Source: Rallus limicola
Taxonomy: Eukaryota > Chordata > Aves > Gruiformes > Rallidae
Assembly (NCBI GenBank): GCA_022605955.1
Contig: JAKCOZ010000239.1
Coordinates: forward strand, 186,001-250,000
DNA length: 64,000 nt
Direction: 5' to 3'
Shown here: piece by piece, positions 1 to 11,879 of the stretch
Position numbering within the stretch: the stretch's first letter is position 1
Layout of the letters: the number at the start of each line of letters is the position of its first letter
The notes under the pieces: generated by a model
What the model was told of the DNA's origin: nothing
The model's input: the letters and a program-made list of their open reading frames with translations, nothing else
Database searches by the model: none
Translations under genes and position numbers: made by a program

Positions 1-198
1 GTCCAGCAATAACTCCCAAAGTAAAGAAGCTAGGACTGAAAGGCATAGCTTGTCTGAAACCTCCTAACAGGACACACAAGCAGACCCTGTCACTTTGGCT
101 CTCAGCCTTTTCCTTTGCCTGGAAAGAGGGAACATGCCTGGAACCTCCTACGGTGCTTTTCTCGGCCCTAGCAGACTGCAGTTCAAAACATGCTAAAC
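1..198 (+). repeat. Reference satellite monomer (first full copy)
   Basis: Taken as the reference because the next copy starts at 199 with the same GTCCAGCAATAACTCC. Landmarks within it: GAAGCTAGGACTGAAAGG at 26-43, a 17-base segment at 50-66 that recurs imperfectly (14 of 17 bases) at 134-150, a GGCT-CTC-AGCC mini inverted repeat at 97-107, a pyrimidine-rich stretch around 105-120, and an 8-base palindrome ACTGCAGT at 175-182 carrying a PstI site (CTGCAG, 176-181). CpG occurs three times: at 151-152, 163-164 and across the monomer junction (198-199). The PstI site is kept in every copy I examined, so a 198-bp PstI ladder is expected. The monomer start is arbitrary, as in any tandem array. 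Confidence 0.95.
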
Positions 199-1522
199 GT
201 CCAGCAATAACTCCCAAAGTAAAGAAGCTAGGACTGGAAGGCATAGCTTGTCTGAAACCTCCCAACAGGACACACAAGCAGACCCTGTCACTTTGGCTCT
301 CAGCCTTTTCCTTTGCCTGGAAAGAGGGAACATGCCTGGAACCTCCTACGGTGCTTTTCTCGGCCCTAGCAGACTGCAGTTCGAAACATGCTAAACGTCC
401 AGCAATAACTCCCAAAGTAAAGAAGCTAGGATTGAAAGGCATAGGTTGTCTGAAACCTCCTAACAGGACACACAAGCAGACCCTGTCACTTTGGCTCTCA
501 GCCTTTTCCTTTGCCTGGAAAGAGGGAACATGCCTGGAAGCTCCTACGGTGCTTTTCTCGGCCCTAGCAGACTGCAGTTCAAAACATGCTAAACGTCCAG
601 CAATAACTCCCAAAGAAAAGAAGCTAGGCATGAAAGGCATAGCTTGTCTGAAACCTCCTAACAGGACACACAAGCAGACCCTGTCACTTTGGCTCTCAGC
701 CTTTTCCTTTGCCTGGAAAGAGGGAACATGCCTGGAACCTCCTACGGTGCTTTTATCGGCCCTAGAAGACTGCAGTTCAAAACATGCTAAACGTCCAGCA
801 ATAACTCCCAAAGTAAAGAAGCTAGGACTGAAAGGCATAGCTTGTCTGAAACCTCCTAACAGGACACACAAGCAGACCCTGTCACTTTGGCTCTCAGCCT
901 TTTCCTTTGCCTGGAAAGAGGGAACATGCCTGGAACCTCCTACGGTGCTTTTCTCGGCCCTAGCAGACTGCAGTTCAAAACATGCTAAACGTCCAGCAAT
1001 AACTCCCAAAGTAAAGAAGCTAGGCCTGAAAGGCATAGCTTGTCTGAAACCTCCTAACAGGACACACAAGCTGACCCTGTCACTTTGGCTCTCAGCCTTT
1101 TCCTTTGCATGGAAAGAGGGAACATGCCTGGAACCTCCTACGGTGCTTTTATCGGCCCTAGCAGACTGCAGTTCAAAACATGCTAAACGTCCAGCAATAA
1201 CTCCCAAAGTAAAGAAGCTAGGCCTGAAAGGCATAGCTTGTCTGAAACCTCCTAACAGGACACACAAGCAGACCCTGTCACTTTGGCTCTCAGCCTTTTC
1301 CTTTGCCTGGAAAGAGGGAACATGCCTGGAACCTCCTACGGTGCTTTTCTCGGCCCTAGCAGACTGCAGTTCAAAACATGCTAAACGTCCAGCAATAACT
1401 CCCAAAGTAAAGAAGCTAGGCATGAAAGGCATAGCTTGTCTGAAACCTCCTAACAGGACACACAAGCAGACCCTGTCACTTTGGCTCTCAGCCTTTTCCT
1501 TTGCCTGGAAAGAAGGAACATA

Positions 1523-2757
1523 CCTGCTACCTATAAAAGTGCTTTTCTCGGCCCTAGCAGACTGCAGTTCAAAACATGCTAAACGTCCAGCAATAACTGC
1601 TAAAGTAAAGAAGCTAGGCATGAAAGGCATAGCTTGTCTGAAACCTCCTAACAGGACACACAAGCAGACTCTGTCACTTTGGCTCTCAGCCTTTTCCTTT
1701 GCCTGGAAAGAGGGAACATGCCTGGAACCTCCTACGGTGCTTTTATCGGCCCTAGCAGACTGCAGTTCAAAACTTGCTAAACGTCCAGCAATAACTCCCA
1801 AAGTAAAGAAGCTAGGCATGAAAGGCATAGCTTGTCTGAAACCTCCTAACAGGACACACAAGCAGACCCTGTCACTTTGGCTCTCAGCCTTTTCCTTTGT
1901 CTGGAAAGAGGGAACATGCCTGGAACCTCCTACGGTGCTTTTCTCGGCCCTAGCAGACTGCAGTTCAAAACATGCTAAACGTCCAGCAATAACTCCCAAA
2001 GTAAAGAAGCTAGGACTGAAAGGCATAGGTTGTCTGAAACCTCCTAACAGGACACACAAGCAGACCCTGTCACTTTGGCTCTCAGCCTTTTCCTTTGCCT
2101 GGAAAGAGGGAACATGCCTGGAAGCTCCTACGGTGCTTTTCTCGGCCCTAGCAGACTGCAGTTCAAAACATGCTAAACGTCCAGCAATAACTCCCAAAGT
2201 AAAGAAGCTAGGCATGAAAGGCATAGCTTGTCTGAAACCTCCTAACAGGACACACAAGCAGACCCTGTCACTTTGGCTCTCAGCCTTTTCCTTTGCCTGG
2301 AAAGAGGGAACATGCCTGGAACCTCCTACGGTGCTTTTCTCGGCCCTAGCAGACTGCAGTTCAAAACATGCTAAACGTCCAGCAATAACTCCCAAAGTAA
2401 AGAAGCTAGGCATGAAAGGCATAGCTTGTCTGAAACCTCCTAACAGGACACACAAGCAGACCCTGTCACTTTGGCTCTCAGCCTTTTCCTTTGCCTGGAA
2501 AGAAGGAACATACCTGCTACTTCCTACAGTGCTTTTCTCGGCCCTAGCAGACTGCAGTTCAAAACATGCTAAACGTCCAGCAATAACTCCCAAAGTAAAG
2601 AAGCTAGGACTGAAAGGCATAGCTTGTCTGAAACCTCCTAACAGGACACACAAGCAGACCCTGTCACTTTGGCTCTCAGCCTTTTCCTTTGCCTGGAAAG
2701 AGGGAACATGCCTGGAACCTCCTACGGTGCTTTTCTCGGCCCTAGCAGACTGCAGTT
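1523..2757 (+). repeat. Left copy of a 25-monomer-spaced duplication
   Basis: This run of about 6 monomers carries a distinctive series of variants: the TATAAAAG class at 1532, the TGCTAAAG variant just after it, TTTTATCGG plus AAACTTGC around 1740-1775, CATAGGTTG near 2023, and the CTACTTCCTACAG class at about 2520. The same series recurs at 6474-7708. Both the TATAAAAG and the CTTCCTACAG markers are displaced by 4951 bases, that is 25 monomers plus the single extra base at 3.67 kb. The copies differ at a few sites (for example ACTG versus CATG and GAACC versus GAAGC near 1.8-1.95 and 6.76-6.88 kb), so this is an older or partly converted duplication. Confidence 0.8.
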
Positions 2758-3659
2758 CAAAACATGCTAAACGTCCAGCAATAACTCCCAAAGTAAAGAA
2801 GCTAGGACTGAAAGGCATAGCTTGTCTGAAACCTCCTAACAGGACACACAAGCAGACCCTGTCACTTTGGCTCTCAGCCTTTTCCTTTGCCTGGAAAGAA
2901 GGAACATACCTGCTATCTCCTACAGTGCTTTTCTCGGCCCTAGCAGACTGCAGTTCAAAACATGCTAAACGTCCAGCAATAACTCCCAAAGTAAAGAAGC
3001 TAGGACTGAAAGGCATAGCTTGTCTGAAACCTCCTAACAGGACACACAAGCAGACCCTGTCACTTTGGCTCTCAGCCTTTTCCTTTGCCTGGAAAGAGGG
3101 AACATGCCTGGAACCTCCTACGGTGCTTTTCTCGGCCCTAGCAGACTGCAGTTCAAAACATGCTAAACGTCCAGCAATAACTCCCAAAGTAAAGAAGCTA
3201 GGCATGAAAGGCATAGCTTGTCTGAAACCTCCTAACAGGACACACAAGCAGACCCTGTCACTTTGGCTCTCAGCCTTTTCCTTTGCCTGGAAAGAGGGAA
3301 CATGCCTGGAACCTCCTACGGTGCTTTTCTCGGCCCTAGCAGACTGCAGTTCAAAACATGCTAAACGTCCAGCAATAACTCCCAAAGTAAAGAAGCTAGG
3401 ACTGAAAGGCATAGCTTGTCTGAAACCTCCTAACAGGACACACAAGCTGACCCTGTCACTTTGGCTCTCAGCCTTTTCCTTTGCCTGGAAAGAGGGAACA
3501 TGCCTGGAACCTCCTACGGTGCTTTTCTCGGCCCTAGCAGACTGCAGTTCAAAACATGCTAAACGTCCAGCAATAACTCCCAAAGTAAAGAAGCTAGGAC
3601 TGAAAGGCATAGCTTGTCTGAAACCTCCTAACAGGACACACAAGCAGACCCTGTCACTT

Positions 3660-3690
3660 TGGCTCTCAAACTTTTTCTTTTGCCTGGAAA
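3660..3690 (+). other. Length-variant (199-bp) monomer with a one-base insertion
   Basis: The segment after GGCTCTCAAAC reads TTTTTCTTTTGCC, one base longer than the related copy at about 5250 (TTTTCCTTTGC). It changes phase relative to the 198-bp grid, and it is why the two otherwise matching TATAAAAG sites at 1532 and 6483 are 4951 rather than 4950 bases apart. The insertion lies in a T-rich homopolymer context, so a consensus-sequence error is as plausible as a real mutation. Confidence 0.8.
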
Positions 3691-5251
3691 GAGGGAACAT
3701 GCCTGGAACCTCCTACGGTGCTTTTCTCGGCCCTAGCAGACTGCAGTTCAAAACATGCTAAACGTCCAGCAATAACTCCCAAAGTAAAGAAGCTAGGACA
3801 GAAAGGCATAGCTTGTCTGAAACCTCTTAACAGGACACACAAGCAGACCCTGTCACTTTGGCTCTCAGCCTTTTCCTTTGCCTGGAAAGAGGGAACATGC
3901 CTGGAAGCTCCTACGGTGCTTTTCTCGGCCCTAGCAGACTGCAGTTCAAAACATGCTAAACGTCCAGCAATAACTCCCAAAGTAAAGAAGCTAGGCATGA
4001 AAGGCATAGCTTGTCTGAAACCTCCTAACAGGACACACAAGCAGACCCTGTCACTTTGGCTCTCAGCCTTTTCCTTTGCCTGGAAAGAAGGAACATACCT
4101 GCTACTTCCTACAGTGCTTTTCTCGGCCCTAGCAGACTGCAGTTCAAAACATGCTAAACGTCCAGCAATAACTCCCAAAGTAAAGAAGCTAGGACTGAAA
4201 GGCATAGCTTGTCTGAAACCTCCTAACAGGACACACAAGCAGACCCTGTCACTTTGGCTCTCAGCCTTTTCCTTTGCCTGGAAAGAGGGAACATGCCTGG
4301 AACCTCCTACGGTGCTTTTCTCGGCCCTAGCAGACTGCAGTTCAAAACATGTTAAACGTCCAGCAATAACTCCCAAAGTAAAGAAGCTAGGCATGAAAGG
4401 CATAGCTTGTCTGAAACCTCCTAACAGGACACACAAGCAGACCCTGTCACTTTGGCTCTCAGCCTTTTCCTTTGCCTGGAAAGAAGGAACATACCTGCTA
4501 CCTCCTACAGTGCTTTTCTCGGCCCTAGCAGACTGCAGTTCAAAACATGCTAAACGTCCAGCAATAACTCCCAAAGTAAAGAAGCTAGGACTGAAAGGCA
4601 TAGCTTGTCTGAAACCTCCTAACAGGACACACAAGCAGACCCTGTCACTTTGGCTCTCAGCCTTTTCCTTTGCCTGGAAAGAGGGAACATGCCTGGAACC
4701 TCCTACGGTGCTTTTCTCGGCCCTAGCAGACTGCAGTTCAAAACATGCTAAACGTCCAGCAATAACTCCCAAAGTAAAGAAGCTAGGCATGAAAGGCATA
4801 GCTTGTCTGAAACCTCCTAACAGGACACACAAGCAGACCCTGTCACTTTGGCTCTCAGCCTTTTCCTTTGCCTGGAAAGAGGGAACATGCCTGGAACCTC
4901 CTACGGTGCTTTTCTCGGCCCTAGCAGACTGCAGTTCAAAACATGCTAAACGTCCAGCAATAACTCCCAAAGTAAAGAAGCTAGGACTGAAAGGCATAGC
5001 TTGTCTGAAACCTCCTAACAGGACACACAAGCTGACCCTGTCACTTTGGCTCTCAGCCTTTTCCTTTGCCTGGAAAGAGGGAACATGCCTGGAACCTCCT
5101 ACGGTGCTTTTCTCGGCCCTAGCAGACTGCAGTTCAAAACATGCTAAACGTCCAGCAATAACTCCCAAAGTAAAGAAGCTAGGACTGAAAGGCATAGCTT
5201 GTCTGAAACCTCCTAACAGGACACACAAGCAGACCCTGTCACTTTGGCTCT
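3667..5251 (+). repeat. Eight-monomer higher-order block starting at the TCTCAAAC variant
   Basis: The rare TCTCAAACTTTT variant (instead of TCTCAGCCTTTT) occurs only at about 3667, 5252 and 9410. Each time the next monomer carries the rare pair CTAGGACAG or CTTGGACAG with ACCTCTTAACAGG, followed by a CATG/AAGAAGG-class monomer. The first two occurrences are 8 monomers (plus the one-base insertion) apart, giving a block of about 1.58 kb. The order of monomer classes after 3667 and after 5252 agrees for the first four monomers and then diverges, as expected for an array reshaped by unequal exchange. Confidence 0.75.
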
Positions 5252-6473
5252 CAAACTTTTCCTTTGCATGGAAAGAGGGAACATGCCTGGAACCTCCTAC
5301 GGTGCTTTTCTCGGCCCTAGCAGACTGCAGTTCAAAACATGCTAAACGTCCAGCAATAACTCCCAAAGTAAAGAAGCTAGGACAGAAAGGCATAGCTTGT
5401 CTGAAACCTCTTAACAGGACACACAAGCAGACCCTGTCACTTTGGCTCTCAGCCTTTTCCTTTGCCTGGAAAGAGGGAACATGCCTGGAAGCTCCTACGG
5501 TGCTTTTCTCGGCCCTAGCAGACTGCAGTTCAAAACATGCTAAACGTCCAGCAATAACTCCCAAAGTAAAGAAGCTAGGCATGAAAGGCATAGCTTGTCT
5601 GAAACCTCCTAACAGGACACACAAGCAGACCCTGTCACTTTGGCTCTCAGCCTTTTCCTTTGCCTGGAAAGAAGGAACATACCTGCTACCTCCTACAGTG
5701 CTTTTCTCGGCCCTAGCAGACTGCAGTTCAAAACATGCTAAACGTCCAGCAATAACTCCCAAAGTAAAGAAGCTAGGACTGAAAGGCATAGCTTGTCCGA
5801 AACCTCCTAACAGGACACACAAGCAGACCCTGTCACTTTGGCTCTCAGCCTTTTCCTTTGCCTGGAAAGAGGGAACATGCCTGGAACCTCCTACGGTGCT
5901 TTTCTCGGCCCTAGCAGACTGCAGTTCAAAACATGCTAAACGTCCAGCAATAACTCCCAAAGTAAAGAAGCTAGGCATGAAAGGCATAGCTTGTCTGAAA
6001 CCTCCTAACAGGACACACAAGCAGACCCTGTCACTTTGGCTCTCAGCCTTTTCCTTTGCCTGGAAAGAAGGAACATACCTGCTACCTCCTACAGTGCTTT
6101 TCTCGGCCCTAGCAGACTGCAGTTCAAAACATGCTAAACGTCCAGCAATAACTCCCAAAGTAAAGAAGCTAGGCATGAAAGGCATAGCTTGTCTGAAACC
6201 TCCTAACAGGACACACAAGCAGACCCTGTCACTTTGGCTCTCAGCCTTTTCCTTTGCCTGGAAAGAAGGAACATACCTGCTACCTCCTACAGTGCTTTTC
6301 TCGGCCCTAGCAGACTGCAGTTCAAAACATGCTAAACGTCCAGCAATAACTCCCAAAGTAAAGAAGCTAGGCATGAAAGGCATAGCTTGTCTGAAACCTC
6401 CTAACAGGACACACAAGCAGACCCTGTCACTTTGGCTCTCAGCCTTTTCCTTTGCCTGGAAAGAAGGAACATA

Positions 6474-7708
6474 CCTGCTACCTATAAAAGTGCTTTTCTC
6501 GGCCCTAGCAGACTGCAGTTCAAAACATGCTAAACGTCCAGCAATAACTGCTAAAGTAAAGAAGCTAGGCATGAAAGGCATAGCTTGTCTGAAACCTCCT
6601 AACAGGACACACAAGCAGACTCTGTCACTTTGGCTCTCAGCCTTTTCCTTTGCCTGGAAAGAGGGAACATGCCTGGAACCTCCTACGGTGCTTTTATCGG
6701 CCCTAGCAGACTGCAGTTCAAAACTTGCTAAACGTCCAGCAATAACTCCCAAAGTAAAGAAGCTAGGACTGAAAGGCATAGCTTGTCTGAAACCTCCTAA
6801 CAGGACACACAAGCAGACCCTGTCACTTTGGCTCTCAGCCTTTTCCTTTGCCTGGAAAGAGGGAACATGCCTGGAAGCTCCTACGGTGCTTTTCTCGGCC
6901 CTAGCAGACTGCAGTTCAAAACATGCTAAACGTCCAGCAATAACTCCCAAAGTAAAGAAGCTAGGACTGAAAGGCATAGGTTGTCTGAAACCTCCTAACA
7001 GGACACACAAGCAGACCCTGTCACTTTGGCTCTCAGCCTTTTCCTTTGCCTGGAAAGAGGGAACATGCCTGGAAGCTCCTACGGTGCTTTTCTCGGCCCT
7101 AGCAGACTGCAGTTCAAAACATGCTAAACGTCCAGCAATAACTCCCAAAGTAAAGAAGCTAGGCATGAAAGGCATAGCTTGTCTGAAACCTCCTAACAGG
7201 ACACACAAGCAGACCCTGTCACTTTGGCTCTCAGCCTTTTCCTTTGCCTGGAAAGAGGGAACATGCCTGGAACCTCCTACGGTGCTTTTCTCGGCCCTAG
7301 CAGACTGCAGTTCAAAACATGCTAAACGTCCAGCAATAACTCCCAAAGTAAAGAAGCTAGGCATGAAAGGCATAGCTTGTCTGAAACCTCCTAACAGGAC
7401 ACACAAGCAGACCCTGTCACTTTGGCTCTCAGCCTTTTCCTTTGCCTGGAAAGAAGGAACATACCTGCTACTTCCTACAGTGCTTTTCTCGGCCCTAGCA
7501 GACTGCAGTTCAAAACATGCTAAACGTCCAGCAATAACTCCCAAAGTAAAGAAGCTAGGACTGAAAGGCATAGCTTGTCTGAAACCTCCTAACAGGACAC
7601 ACAAGCAGACCCTGTCACTTTGGCTCTCAGCCTTTTCCTTTGCCTGGAAAGAGGGAACATGCCTGGAACCTCCTACGGTGCTTTTCTCGGCCCTAGCAGA
7701 CTGCAGTT
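6474..7708 (+). repeat. Right copy of the 25-monomer-spaced duplication
   Basis: It matches 1523-2757 in the order of rare variants: TATAAAAG at 6483, TGCTAAAG about 60 bases later, TTTTATCGG with AAACTTGC near 6690-6725, CATAGGTTG near 6975, CTACTTCCTACAG at about 7470. After 7.7 kb the match is interrupted by a cluster of small indels, and the monomer order then differs from the left copy. Confidence 0.8.
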
Positions 7709-8280
7709 CAAAAACATGCTAAACGTCCAGCAAATAACTCCCAAAGTAAAGAAGCTAGGCATGAAAGGCATAGCTTGTCTGAAACCTCCTAACAGGACAC
7801 ACAAGCAGACCCTGTCACTTTGGCTCTCAGCCTTTTCCTTTGCCTGGAAAGAAGGAACATACCTGCTACCTCCTACAGTGCTTTTCTCGGCCCTAGCAGA
7901 CTGCAGTTCAAAACATGCTAAACGTCCAGCAATAACTCCCAAAGTAAAGAAGCTAGGACTGAAAGGCATAGCTTGTCTGAAACCTCCTAACAGGACACAC
8001 AAGCAGACCCTGTCACTTTGGCTCTCAGCCTTTTCCTTTGCCTGGAAAGAGGGAACATGCCTGGAAGCTCCTACGGTGCTTTTCTCGGCCCTAGCAGGAC
8101 TGCAGTTCAAAACAAGCTAAACGTCCAGCAATAACTCCCAAAGTAAAGAAGCCTAGGCATGAAAGGCATAGCTTGTCTGAAACCTCCTAACAGGACACAC
8201 AAGCAGACCCTGTCACTTTGGCTCTCAGCCTTTTCCTTTGCCTGGAAAGAGGGAACATGCCTGGAAGCTCCTACCTTTTC
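7705..8280 (+). other. Cluster of five small indels in three consecutive monomers
   Basis: Compared with all other copies there is one extra A in TTCAAAAACATG (about 7710), an extra A in CAGCAAATAACT (about 7731), an extra G in AGCAGGACTGC (about 8097), an extra C in GAAGCCTAGGC (about 8152), and a four-base loss in CTCCTACCTTTTCTCGG (about 8273, missing GGTG plus phase). The net change is zero. A neighbouring substitution (AACAAGCTAAAC, about 8115) is also unique. No other part of the window except 3.67 kb has a length change, so this patch is either a locally unpolished assembly segment or a real recombination or damage scar. Confidence 0.85.
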
Positions 8281-8324
8281 TCGGCCCTAGCAGACTGCAG
8301 TTCAAAACATGCTAAACGTCCAGC

Positions 8325-9430
8325 AATAACTCCCAAAGTAAAGAAGCTAGGCATGAAAGGCATAGCTTGTCTGAAACCTCCTAACAGGACACACAAGCAG
8401 ACCCTGTCACTTTGGCTCTCAGCCTTTTCCTTTGCCTGGAAAGAAGGAACATACCTGCTACTTCCTACAGTGCTTTTCTCGGCCCTAGCAGACTGCAGTT
8501 CAAAACATGCTAAACGTCCAGCAATAACTCCCAAAGTAAAGAAGCTAGGACTGAAAGGCATAGCTTGTCTGAAACCTCCTAACAGGACACACAAGCAGAC
8601 CCTGTCACTTTGGCTCTCAGCCTTTTCCTTTGCCTGGAAAGAGGGAACATGCCTGGAACCTCCTACGGTGCTTTTCTCGGCCCTAGCAGACTGCAGTTCA
8701 AAACATGCTAAACGTCCAGCAATAACTCCCAAAGTAAAGAAGCTAGGCATGAAAGGCATAGCTTGTCTGAAACCTCCTAACAGGACACACAAGCAGACCC
8801 TGTCACTTTGGCTCTCAGCCTTTTCCTTTGCCTGGAAAGAAGGAACATACCTGCTACCTCCTACAGTGCTTTTCTCGGCCCTAGCAGACTGCAGTTCAAA
8901 ACATGCTAAACGTCCAGCAATAACTCCCAAAGTAAAGAAGCTAGGACTGAAAGGCATAGCTTGTCTGAAACCTCCTAACAGGACACACAAGCAGACCCTG
9001 TCACTTTGGCTCTCAGCCTTTTCCTTTGCCTGGAAAGAGGGAACATGCCTGGAACCTCCTACGGTGCTTTTCTCGGCCCTAGCAGACTGCAGTTCAAAAC
9101 ATGCTAAACGTCCAGCAATAACTCCCAAAGTAAAGAAGCTAGGACTGAAAGGCATAGCTTGTCTGAAACCTCCTAACAGGACACACAAGCTGACCCTGTC
9201 ACTTTGGCTCTCAGCCTTTTCCTTTGCCTGGAAAGAGGGAACATGCCTGGAACCTCCTACGGTGCTTTTCTCGGCCCTAGCAGACTGCAGTTCAAAACTT
9301 GCTAAACGTCCAGCAATAACTCCCAAAGTAAAGAAGCTAGGACTGAAAGGCATAGCTTGTCTGAAACCTCCTAACAGGACACACAAGCAGACCCTGTCAC
9401 TTTGGCTCTCAAACTTTTCCTTTGCATGGA
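8325..9430 (+). repeat. Shortened copy of the 4.0-5.26 kb block
   Basis: The monomer order here is CATG/CTACTTCC class, ACTG, CATG/AAGAAGG, ACTG, ACTG with AAGCTGACC, then the TCTCAAAC monomer at 9410. It matches the order from about 3.98 to 5.26 kb, but one monomer (the CATG/GAGGG copy at about 4.78-4.9 kb) is missing. The monomer before 9410 also has AAACTTGC instead of AAACATGC. After 9410 the rare GGACAG and CTCTTAACAGG monomer follows, as it does after 3667 and 5252. I infer a one-monomer deletion or insertion by unequal exchange. Confidence 0.7.
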
Positions 9431-9499
9431 AAGAGGGAACATGCCTGGAACCTCCTACGGTGCTTTTCTCGGCCCTAGCAGACTGCAGTTCAAAACATG

Positions 9500-9560
9500 C
9501 TAAACGTCCAGCAATAACTCCCAAAGTAAAGAAGCTTGGACAGAAAGTCATAGCTTGTCT
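9500..9560 (+). other. Private monomer variant with a HindIII site
   Basis: GAAGCTTGGACAGAAAGTC at about 9531-9549 differs from the usual GAAGCTAGG..GAAAGGC at two positions. It creates AAGCTT, which I did not see in any other monomer. It is useful as a unique anchor inside an otherwise repetitive array. Confidence 0.75.
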
Positions 9561-10980
9561 GAAACCTCTTAACAGGACACACAAGCAGACCCTGTCACTT
9601 TGGCTCTCAGCCTTTTCCTTTGCCTGGAAAGAGGGAACATGCCTGGAAGCTCCTACGGTGCTTTTCTCGGCCCTAGCAGACTGCAGTTCAAAACATGCTA
9701 AACGTCCAGCAATAACTCCCAAAGTAAAGAAGCTAGGCATGAAAGGCATAGCTTGTCTGAAACCTCCTAACAGGACACACAAGCAGACCCTGTCACTTTG
9801 GCTCTCAGCCTTTTCCTTTGCCTGGAAAGAAGGAACATACCTGCTACCTCCTACAGTGCTTTTCTCGGCCCTAGCAGACTGCAGTTCAAAACATGCTAAA
9901 CGTCCAGCAATAACTCCCAAAGTAAAGAAGCTAGGACTGAAAGGCATAGCTTGTCTGAAACCTCCTAACAGGACACACAAGCAGACCCTGTCACTTTGGC
10001 TCTCAGCCTTTTCCTTTGCCTGGAAAGAGGGAACATGCCTGGAACCTCCTACGGTGCTTTTCTCGGCCCTAGCAGACTGCAGTTCAAAACATGCTAAACG
10101 TCCAGCAATAACTCCCAAAGTAAAGAAGCTAGGCATGAAAGGCATAGCTTGTCTGAAACCTCCTAACAGGACACACAAGCAGACCCTGTCACTTTGGCTC
10201 TCAGCCTTTTCCTTTGCCTGGAAAGAAGGAACATACCTGCTACCTCCTACAGTGCATTTCTCGGCCCTAGCAGACTGCAGTTCAAAACATGCTAAACGTC
10301 CAGCAATAACTCCCAAAGTAAAGAAGCTAGGCATGAAAGGCATAGCTTGTCTGAAACCTTATAACAGGACACACAAGCAGACCCTGTCACTTTGGCTCTC
10401 AGCCTTTTCCTTTGCCTGGAAAGAGGGAACATGCCTGGAACCTCCTACGGTGCTTTTCTCGGCCCTAGCAGACTGCAGTTCAAAACATGCTAAACGTCCA
10501 GCAATAACTCCCAAAGTAAAGAAGCTAGGACTGAAAGGCATAGCTTGTCTGAAACCTCCTAACAGGACACACAAGCAGACCCTGTCACTTTGGCTCTCAG
10601 CCTTTTCCTTTGCCTGGAAAGAAGGAACATACCTGCTACCTCCTACAGTGCTTTTCTCGGCCCTAGCAGACTGCAGTTCAAAACATGCTAAAGGTCCAGC
10701 AATAACTCCCAAAGTAAAGAAGCTAGGACTGAAAGGCATAGCTTGTCTGAAACTTCCTAACAGGACACACAAGCAGACCCTGTCACTTTGGCTCTCAGCC
10801 TTTTCCTTTGCATGGAAAGAGGGAACATGCCTGGAACCTCCTACGGTGCTTTTCTCGGCCCTAGCAGACTGCAGTTCAAAACATGCTAAACGTCCAGCAA
10901 TAACTCCCAAAGTAAAGAAGCTAGGCATGAAAGGCATAGCTTGTCTGAAACCTCCTAACAGGACACACAAGCAGACCCTG

Positions 10981-10983
10981 TAA
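10981..10983 (+). other. Private substitution creating TAA in the plus-strand open frame
   Basis: CCCTGTAACTTTGG replaces the otherwise invariant CCCTGTCACTTTGG. It is one of only two substitutions I found that close the plus-strand frame. It is annotated as a sequence variant only; I do not regard the frame as a gene. Confidence 0.9.
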
Positions 10984-11879
10984 CTTTGGCTCTCAGCCTT
11001 TTCCTTTGCCTGGAAAGAAGGAACATACCTGATACCTCCTACAGTGCTTTTCTCGGCCCTAGCAGACTGCAGTTCAAAACATGCTAAACGTCCAGCAATA
11101 ACTCCCAAAGTAAAGAAGCTAGGACTGAAAGGCATAGCTTGTCTGAAACCTCCTAACAGGACACACAAGCAGACCCTGTCACTTTGGCTCTCAGCCTTTT
11201 CCTTTGCCTGGAAAGAGGGAACATGCCTGGAAGCTCCTACGGTGCTTTTCTCGGCCCTAGCAGACTGCAGTTCAAAACATGCTAAACGTCCAGCAATAAC
11301 TCCCAAAGTAAAGAAGCTAGGACTGAAAGGCATAGCTTGTCTGAAACCTCCTAACAGGACACACAAGCAGACCCTGTCACTTTGGCTCTCAGCCTTTTCC
11401 TTTGCCTGGAAAGAGGGAACATGCCTGGAACCTCCTACGGTGCTTTTCTCGGCCCTAGCAGACTGCAGTTCAAAACATGCTAAACGTCCAGCAATAACTC
11501 CCAAAGTAAAGAAGCTAGGCATGAAAGGCATAGCTTGTCTGAAACCTTATAACAGGACACACAAGCAGACCCTGTCACTTTGGCTCTCCGCCTTTTCCTT
11601 TGCCTGGAAAGAGGGAACATGCCTGGAACCTCCTACGGTGCTTTTCTCGGCCCTAGCAGACTGCAGTTCAAAACATGCTAAACGTCCAGCAATAACTCCC
11701 AAAGTAAAGAAGCTAGGCATGAAAGGCATAGCTTGTCCGAAACCTCCTAACAGGACACACAAGCAGACCCTGTCACTTTGGCTCTCAGCCTTTTCCTTTG
11801 CCTGGAAAGAGGGAACATGCCTGGAACCTCCTACGGTGCTTTTCTCGGCCCTAGAAGACTGCAGTTCAAAACATGCTAA

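Noticed and set aside
97..107. GGCT-CTC-AGCC as a hairpin or terminator
   Set aside because: The stem is only four bases and recurs in nearly every monomer. It is too weak to call a functional structure, and no transcription unit is present.
29..172. GCTAGG / CCTAGC inverted repeat within the monomer
   Set aside because: Six bases separated by about 130 bases are expected by chance in a sequence of this length, and nothing else supports a structure.
380..400. CENP-B box (NTTCGNNNNANNCGGGN)
   Set aside because: A single monomer has TTCGAAACATGCTAAACG, which fits the first half and the central A but lacks CGGG; all other monomers have TTCA. There is no convincing box in the consensus on either strand.
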